Below, one piece after another: positions 57,393 through 64,000 of a stretch of DNA of 64,000 bases; the first letter of the stretch is position 1, and every line of letters begins with the position of its first letter. The stretch is taken from contig CM055894.1 of NCBI GenBank assembly GCA_029582155.1, forward strand, positions 33,011,132-33,075,131, in the 5' to 3' direction. Made by a program: the position numbers and the translations under genes. Source of the DNA: Panopea generosa (taxonomy: Eukaryota > Mollusca > Bivalvia > Adapedonta > Hiatellidae). The notes below the pieces were generated by a model, which was not told where the DNA came from, searched no databases, and saw nothing but the letters and a program-made list of their open reading frames with translations.

Positions 57393-57598
57393 TAGATAGG
57401 TCGTGTGTTCGAATTCCCGCCCGACAAGTCTCCCGTCCGTAATGATTGATATACGACATTGCGTCTCATTATCATTCATCTTTCACCACTGATTAAAGTG
57501 GGAAAGTTATCAGTTACTTGCGGAGATCGGGTGTGCTCGAGTACTGGTTAACATTTCAGGCGCTAAATGTTCAATCAATCAATCAATCAATCATAATA
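57393..57598 (+). mobile_element. 5'-truncated SINE (GCCGGGC family) with AATC tail
   Basis: It starts within the tRNA head just before the B box (gtgttcgaattcc) and then follows the body of the 7.5-kb copy, with a gap of about 30 bp near the 3' end. It finishes caatcaatcaatcaatcaat. The tail passes directly into the TGGA array. Confidence 0.75.
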
Positions 57599-57745
57599 AA
57601 TGGATGGATGGATGGATGGATGGATGGATGGATGGATGGATGGATGGATGGATGGATGGATGGATGGATGGATGGATGGACGGACGGACGGACGGACGGA
57701 CGGACGGACGGACGGAGGACGGACGGACGGACGGACGGACGGACG
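57599..57745 (+). repeat. (TGGA)n then (CGGA)n tetranucleotide arrays
   Basis: About 20 TGGA units then about 16 CGGA units with one GGAGGA interruption. Confidence 0.95.
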
Positions 57746-57968
57746 TTCTGGTGGAAGTGATGTTGTGGGGTGCAGTTTTTATATGTTATAAAACATCTTT
57801 TTTTCAAAAAACAAAACAAAACCTATTTTCTATCTAACCCTAATGTCACAAACCTTGAGATCCAACCCTAATGACACTAAAAAAGGATAAAAAAAGGTGG
57901 AAAAAAAGTAAAAGAACAATGTGAAAAAATAAAATTAACCCCACAATGCCATTTGGACGGGTTTTCGC

Positions 57969-57999
57969 ACTTGTGGGGTGTACATTGCACCCCACAAGT
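57969..57999. repeat. Perfect 12-bp-stem hairpin
   Basis: ACTTGTGGGGTG, a 7-base loop (tacattg), CACCCCACAAGT. The flanks gggtttt and aaaaaaaccc can extend the pairing, and ccacaatgccatt occurs as a direct repeat on both sides (57,940 and 58,013). It is probably the centre of a fold-back element. Confidence 0.6.
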
Positions 58000-58063
58000 A
58001 CCAAAAAAACCCACCACAATGCCATTCTGTACTGGCAACGCAACCCACAACTGCCGCTCAAGA

Positions 58064-58100
58064 CGTACGGACGGACGGACGGACGGACAGATGGATGGAT

Positions 58101-58152
<52 letters not shown>
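58064..58152 (+). repeat. (CGGA)n-(TGGA)n-(AATC)n compound repeat
   Basis: Five CGGA units, three TGGA-type units and about twelve AATC units. It contains the same three unit types as the array at 57.6 kb in reversed order. Confidence 0.9.
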
Positions 58153-58155
<3 letters not shown>

Positions 58156-58159
58156 GAAT

Positions 58160-59455
58160 AAATAAATAAACAATTTATTAACCGTATGCAGACCTTATAG
58201 CGCAAATACATTTGCTAATAGTATTAATAAGTGAAGTTTTAATCGGTATGTAAGCCTTAATAGAATATAATTACATTCATTTGTGTATGGTTACGATAAC
58301 ATATCATTATTACCGTAATGCTATCGTATGTTATCTTATAAACAGCGTATCGACTGTAATGGTCATTATGCACTATTAACAAACTAACTGATGCCATGAA
58401 TCCCCAACAACATTTAAATATTATTGGTAGTAGTTATAATTCAATGTTTTATTCAGCAATATGTGTAATACTATTGATGACCAGTCAAGTTCTTATTCAC
58501 CGTCGCGCTTTAAACTGGTCATTTTGACGAGCATATAAACGCTTGTTTATCGTAAACGTTTAGCGTTCGTTTACTAGGCGTTTCCGACACGTTTCAGCCC
58601 GGTAATAAAACAGTTCTCGTACTGTAGGTGTATGGAATACTATTAATGTGCCAATCTTTATTTGCAAACATATTTAATTAAAAGGCAAAAATTACGAAAC
58701 ATATATGGTCGCCGAAAGGTTGATTTTTCAAGCACGGTGAAAATATACAAAATATTTCAAACTCATTTTTTGGCAAAAGGTGAGCAAATTTCATTTAAAT
58801 TAAAAACATATTTAACATTTACATACAATAATGACACTACTTGTAAAGAAAAACCTCGATACATCGCGTAACTGTGAAGAAATTGACGATTGACTGTTCG
58901 GCGACACCAAATATAACCTTTTGTCGACCCGGTCGCGTAAAGGTTGTGTAAAGGGAGATAATAGAAATCACAAGAAAGGAATTTCTGATATTCAGAATAT
59001 ATTCAGAAACAATTCACTATGTGTGATGCATATAAGGAGATAATTATTTGTAAAAAAAAACAGACATAAATAAGAATATTCGCAAGACAGATACTATATC
59101 ATTTAATACAGAATCATCACTAGGCAGACAATATATATGCATTGAATTCAAATGGGATAATTCCATCCTTACAAAGGAACAACAAGTTGTTTCTTTCAGT
59201 TATAAATATGATTAATTTCTCACTACAACAATATGACAATGAAGCTTTCACAGACACCTGCTTTCTATGTTTTATACAATGAAAGGCAGTTTGGTCAAAA
59301 TTATACTAAAGTATATATGTTATTTGGTTCTTTTTTTCCTAATTGCTACCATTTGATTTTCATTTGCTTCATCTATTTGCCATCCATACCAAGTGCACTT
59401 GGAAAATGAATAGCTTTAGACCAAAGAAATGTGATCTAGAGCAAGCTCTTCTTAT
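58160..59455. other. AT-rich DNA, no gene supported
   Basis: No family signal. A GC-richer patch near 58,500-58,620 contains repeated cgttta-type words (aaacgttt, agcgttcgttta, aggcgttt). Confidence 0.35.
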
Positions 59456-59457
59456 TA

Positions 59458-59880
59458 TTATATATAGGCGATAATCCTTGCAGGTTTGTTATCCATTGGC
59501 ACCAATAAAATCTTTTTGGCGTTCGTATGAGCCAAGACTACAATAAGATTATTTGAGAATATATTCTCTCGATGACTTGAGTTCATGTTTGTGTTATTCA
59601 ACTTAAATGTATTGTCATTCACATCATCTTCATATTCATTTGCACGAGATATAACCATGTCACTGTCATCTGTTGTTGGTTTAAATAAAGATCTCGAACT
59701 GTGGTTCTTATAAGTTTAAATTAGAACAGCAAGTGGAATATCCATATCAGTATCACATTTTTGATTATTTGAGTCCTTACTTGTTTCAGGAACTTTATTT
59801 GACATTAAGTTGTAACAATCTATATCTTTGTTAATATAATTTTCTATTTTATCTAAGTTTAAACTTATTTATTTTACTTC
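59458..59880 (-). pseudogene. ORF fragment of about 140 codons with one stop, 5' end adjoining a SINE
   Basis: One minus-strand frame runs from about 59,876 to 59,458, broken by a single TAA near 59,716. It includes YINKDIDCYNLMSNKVPETS, DTDMDIPLAVLI, RANEYEDDVNDNTFKLNNTN and KKILLVPMDNKPARIIAYI at the end. The amino-acid mix (Asn, Asp, Ser, Lys) is protein-like. The 'DSDxDIPL' phrase recalls the acidic tail in the retroelement pseudogene at 63.4 kb. A SINE begins just upstream at 59,901 and may have cut it. Confidence 0.4.
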
Positions 59881-59900
59881 TAATATGAAACATGTTCTAA

Positions 59901-60038
59901 GACAATTCACGCTCGAAGACTTCCTGGGTATAACCAGTACTAAGCATATGCGGAACCAAATATAGCCTTTGCGAAGGGTTGAACCTATGACACTCCGATC
60001 ACGGGTTGGTGCTTTGCCGCTGGATCACACGCTCCGCC
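59901..60038 (-). mobile_element. tRNA-derived SINE, GGAGCGTG family, inverted
   Basis: On the minus strand it starts ggcggagcgtgtgatccagc, has B box tcataggttcaaccc, and ends cttcgagcgtgaattgtc. It is collinear with the 2.9-kb copy but shorter in the middle. Confidence 0.65.
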
Positions 60039-60039
60039 T

Positions 60040-61900
60040 TCTATTTTATATGCTATCTTAATTACAATAAACATCGCCTCACCATTCTTAACTACACTGT
60101 ATGTTTTTTTTATTTCTGTCGTTTTTAACTAAACTTTGTTTTCCACATATTATATAGTTTTTGTCTTTGTCATTATCTCCATAACTGATGTCTACATTTT
60201 TTTTCACTCTATGTCCTCCAAATGTATTTTACCTGCTTGTTAATATATCTCTGTTAATTTCTTAATACATTTACTACGACTTTTCACCAATTAATGCTAG
60301 CTTTATTTTTTTTAACATATTAAGTGCACATACCACAAAACTTCTTACAAACATAGACTATATTTGTATATTTTAAAATATATCATTTTCATCTCTTATA
60401 CTTTGTGAGATCCAGGCAAACCAACGCCACATTAAAAAGGTAACAGTTTAACTTTAGTATCCTATATAACCTTTCTTATTTCGTCTAAGCTATGTAGCAA
60501 CACATGGTACAGTGTTGGATACTTTTTGTATAAATAAGTAAATTTTATTAACATACTTATAAAGATCGCATAAGTTCAAAGTCACAAGCTAACATCAAAC
60601 TAAGCCTAGTCCAACTGACATGTTACTCTGTCCGTGCTAAAATCTAACTGACTGTCGTATCTCTGCTAAAACCAGCCTCTGAATGAATAAAATATTATTC
60701 TATCATTAGTCAATTCATTTCTACTTTTCTATTGGTCAGTATTCTAATTACAGATCTTAATATCCAGCCCACAAAAATAACTCGTCAACAATACATCAAG
60801 ATAAACATAGGCTTTCATTTATCTCAAGTAATCTGTCATCATATCTATTAAACTGTCATAGATTCAAGATTCAAGATTTCTTTATTTGTAACTTATACAT
60901 ATAATGTTTCTCATTACATACATATATTGTACTTACATTAAATATATTTATATGTCTACAATTATAACCTCCCATAATGTTACATTTCTCCAATATTTAA
61001 GATAAAATATATATTTACTAAATCAAATATATTTTTCACTATTGTAATCAGATTATTTTTTATTACACTTATCTAAGTTCTGCCACAGGCCTGAATATGG
61101 TAACTGGCAGTGATTAAGCAACAGTTACTTTCTCTCTGAGGTGTCAAACATAGAATATGCCTCAAACAGCGGATATGTCAATCAGTGATAAATCTCTAAT
61201 TACTCTAGTATTTCCTGGTTTTATTTCAATCAAGATATGACATTATCATTTCCTGCTATCTAGTTAGTATATATGTTTCCCAAATTATGTACCTTATCAT
61301 AAACACTTAGTTGTTTAAGACAAGATGTACACAGATATACACTGAAGTAAGATTTTGCAATAATTTCTGATTGTAAATTGTTTTAACTTTAAATTACTTT
61401 GATTAGTTTCTAAACTTGTGACAATTTATATTACATAATGCATTTTTTTTAATATTCTAATATTTGTTTATACAGTTATCTATAATGTTATTTATACGTA
61501 TGCCACTTTTTATTTCATACTATTTTTGTTTCTTCTATTACAATGTTCTATCTTGTTCTATCAAAACTTATATTTATAACATAAATACTATACGCCCATA
61601 TCAAATAAGAAAATATTTAATAGATGAATATATCTTAACTTCTATTTCATTCTCTACTTTAATATCAACTTGAAAACGGGAAAATTAAATTCGTGTAACT
61701 AATAAACTCTACTGAAGCAATACTATCTTACCGAACAATAACAATAATAATCATGAAATCAAATAACAGTATTAAACAACCCGTCACCACAAAATGCAAA
61801 CATAAGTAAAAAAAATGCCGAGACAAAATCAATAATGTTCTTTATAGTATAACTGATAATCTAATTATTGCAAATAGTAACTGCAAACAACTCGTCCGTC
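60040..61900. other. AT-rich DNA, no gene supported
   Basis: A stretch near 60,858 (gattcaagattcaagatttc) followed by tttatttg resembles the 3' end of a non-LTR element, without further support. The region may include the LTR belonging to the retroelement at the right edge, but no boundary could be fixed. Confidence 0.3.
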
Positions 61901-61904
61901 TCTT

Positions 61905-62112
61905 TCTGCGTAGCGTTCATATTTAAATCACATTGTTTTTTTTTTGTTGTTCTTTGAACTTTCTGCATAGCGTTCATATCTAAATCACGATTTGAAGTTT
62001 TCTGCTTAGCGTCCATATTTAAATTATGTTGATTTGCTGTTCTCTTTGAAATTTCTGTATAGCGTTCATATCTAAATCACGATTTGAAGTTGTCTGCTTA
62101 GCGTTCATATTT
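61905..62112. repeat. Five-copy TAGCGTTCATATTTAAATCA repeat
   Basis: The 20-mer, with small changes, recurs five times. Intervals alternate between about 40 and 60 bp and the larger block (tctgc-tagcg...gatttgaagtt) is duplicated. It could be a repeat within a retroelement's untranslated region or LTR. Confidence 0.6.
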
Positions 62113-63104
62113 AAATCAAAGTATCAAAACTACCGGGAGTCATTATTTGAATTTAATTTTGTAACACCGTAAATTTAATACTTATTGATAACACAATTTT
62201 CCTTTTAACTTTGGAATTGAAATTTACCTAATTGGTATAACAAAATTTTCTGGATACATTAATTGATTTCTTAACACAAGACTTCACTATTGTTGAAAAA
62301 TTGGTTTTGCTGGTAAACGGTTGACACTTTATGTAGCCTGAGGATACAGTTGTTATTCCATTGTCCATTGTTAATCGTAGATAGATCTCCACGATATGTC
62401 CCAAACTGGTGGAAGTTGTCATCTTTGACAAGTTGGAAACTTAGCTCTGGTAGAAGTTATCACCCGTGACAATTTAATGTACCCAACAATCGTTGTTTAC
62501 TTATATGGCAAAGATTACATCTGTATGGCTGTCACGCTTGATTGAAAGATGATGAAAGTTTATGAAGTACTTTCACTAAAATGTCGCCATTTTGACATAA
62601 AATTAATGGTATAAGGTACCTTTGACAGTTTATCATTACGCTAATGTTGTTTATAATGTTCCCCGTATGTACATTTTGGACAGTAATTACTGTGTTTGTC
62701 CAAACAATTGTTCTTTCTGTGACATGTTGATTGTAATCAACGTTTGACCGCTGTTGCCTGCCATATTATAAAAGTTATTTACACAATAATGTCATATATC
62801 GCCATGTTGATATATTTATTTTAATGACTGTTTTATGTAGTCATTAACTGGACACACGCACACTGTTTACAATACTGTAAAATCTCGGCGTAGTTTTGAA
62901 TAAACTGTCTAGCAAAAACCTCTGCTTTCGAAGTTTCGAACGGAATGTGCTTAAAATGTGATGCCATTTCTACAAATACTTAATTTGACAAATCTCCATA
63001 TCGCTTCTGATTATTATCATAACTTTATTTTTCCATAACACTTATACTTTATATAATTTTCTGCTCCCATATATATATATATACTATTACTATTGATTTT
63101 AACA

Positions 63105-63981
63105 ATTTCTTAATTTCTTAGCTGTAAGCGATTTTCTAATCCTAACTTGTTTTCGATTAACATGTTTTGATGGTATATCTCTTTGTTTTATGTTATTAAT
63201 TGACATTTATGCCTCATCGCTCATTTGGTTTACATTTACCATACCAGTCATATCTTGATTGCTATTTGATGCATTCTCTTGGTCAATGTGCTAATTGCTG
63301 AAGCCAAATCGGCCAAATCTGACTCCTCATATTCAATTTAAGAATTTTCCTTATTTTGATTTCTTAATCTCTTAGCTAACTCTAATAATGGTATATCACT
63401 TTCATCACTGGAATTTAATCTTTGATTTCTATACGGTTTTGCTAGATGCTTGACTGGGGATTCCATTGGGAGTTCAGAATCTGAATCTGAGTCAGAACTA
63501 GCCGGAGGTGCAACAAAATAGTGTTTTTCGGATTGGCCGGTGATTTGTTTGAGCCTCTGGAATTACCCATTCGTCAACATTGGGTTTAATTAATTGTGAT
63601 GCATCCGCTTTTGTAGTTGACCAAGTTAATTGATTACGTATTATGAAAGTGACAGGAGATCTTTCTTCAGTAATTCTGTAAAATGCATTCCAGTTTTTAT
63701 CTAACTTTGAACTTTTTTTTGTGTTTTTTATAAAATACATCGTCTCCTATTTTAAGTAAAACTTCTGACCTTACTTTATTGATTTCATTGTCATATTTTT
63801 GTTGCGTTTTCTTTATTTTGTCTACTTCTTCACGTACGAAATAAAATGCATTTCGTCGTTGTTCTAACAATTGATGTGTGGTTACTGTGTTCATCTGAAA
63901 CCTACGGTCGTTTACATCTTTGAATGCTATATCCTTACTAGAACCTACTGCTAACGCGTCTGATTCTGGTATTCTAAACAA
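63105..63981 (-). pseudogene. LTR retroelement (Ty3/gypsy-type) integrase C-terminus, decayed and cut by the window edge
   Basis: The first fragment (63,981-63,697) reads through QLLEQRRNAFYFVREEVDK to EVLLKIGDDVFYK, the 'R..A...V......K.QQ..YD......GD.V' pattern of the region after the integrase core. The second (63,740-63,498) continues SKLDKNWNAFYRITEERSPV, corresponding to the GPY/F module, and SQLIKPNVDEWV. A third frame gives an acidic tail (SSDSDSDSELP) with a stop at 63,338, then more coding-like sequence to about 63,107. There are at least two frameshifts and several stops, so it is inactive. The catalytic integrase core would lie beyond 64,000. Confidence 0.75.
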
Positions 63982-64000
63982 TAAATCTGCTGAAAAACTT

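Noticed and set aside
57518-58161. Overlapping MDGW/HPSI/RTDG repeat frames
   Set aside because: Generated by TGGA, CGGA and AATC tetranucleotide repeats.
60400-62900. LTR of the right-edge retroelement
   Set aside because: No TG...CA boundary, second copy or polypurine tract could be fixed within the window.

Overview
The window looks like intergenic and intronic DNA from an invertebrate animal, most likely a mollusc. It is strongly AT-rich by eye and dominated by dispersed repeats, minisatellites and microsatellites. It contains several tRNA-derived SINEs with exact target-site duplications and a decayed LINE of the jockey/CR1 type. It also holds repeat families of a kind I associate with mollusc genomes, such as the 'cttgctcaaggaca' core and short GGCCCCGG-ended palindromes. 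The species assignment is inference. There is no bacterial-type operon, rRNA or CRISPR array.

Layout. 1-8 kb: sparse sequence with four retroposed SINE-like insertions. 8.03-11.03 kb: a minisatellite of about 51 units of 58 bp. 11.3-12.3 kb: the 3' end of a dead LINE. 16.8-20.3 kb: an old dispersed repeat split by a 2.09-kb TTAA-flanked DNA transposon that carries the first exons of two convergent genes. 20.4-25.6 kb: two plausible 3' exons of an unidentified plus-strand gene, with a SINE, a palindromic MITE and a nested DNA element in the intron.

27,379-41,379 is the most interesting segment. It is a candidate 14.0-kb mobile element bounded by TTAA, with inverted ends about 99% identical over 276 bp. 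Between the ends are at least three intron-containing, non-transposase genes: a death-fold (CARD-like) ORF (+, frameshifted), a type I membrane protein (-) with two alternative 3' exons that each complete the transmembrane helix, and a 159-residue protein (-) whose leader exon lies just inside the right end. It also holds a six-copy tandem array of about 350 bp and a 1.49-kb insertion that looks like an intron, because an intron-less paralogue of the same ORF sits at the left end. I see no transposase, so it would need one supplied elsewhere.

42.16-46.75 kb: a second minisatellite (about 92 units of 50 bp) with a 734-bp higher-order repeat; it shares a core motif with the first. 48-58 kb: microsatellite-rich DNA including (ACT)n, about 70 units of (GTGA)n and TGGA/CGGA tracts next to SINE tails, plus one candidate exon at 55.1 kb. 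59-64 kb: an ORF fragment abutted by a SINE, and at the right edge the decayed integrase C-terminus of a Ty3/gypsy-type LTR retroelement on the minus strand.

Few ordinary host genes can be supported. Most open frames in this AT-rich DNA look like chance or repeat translations.
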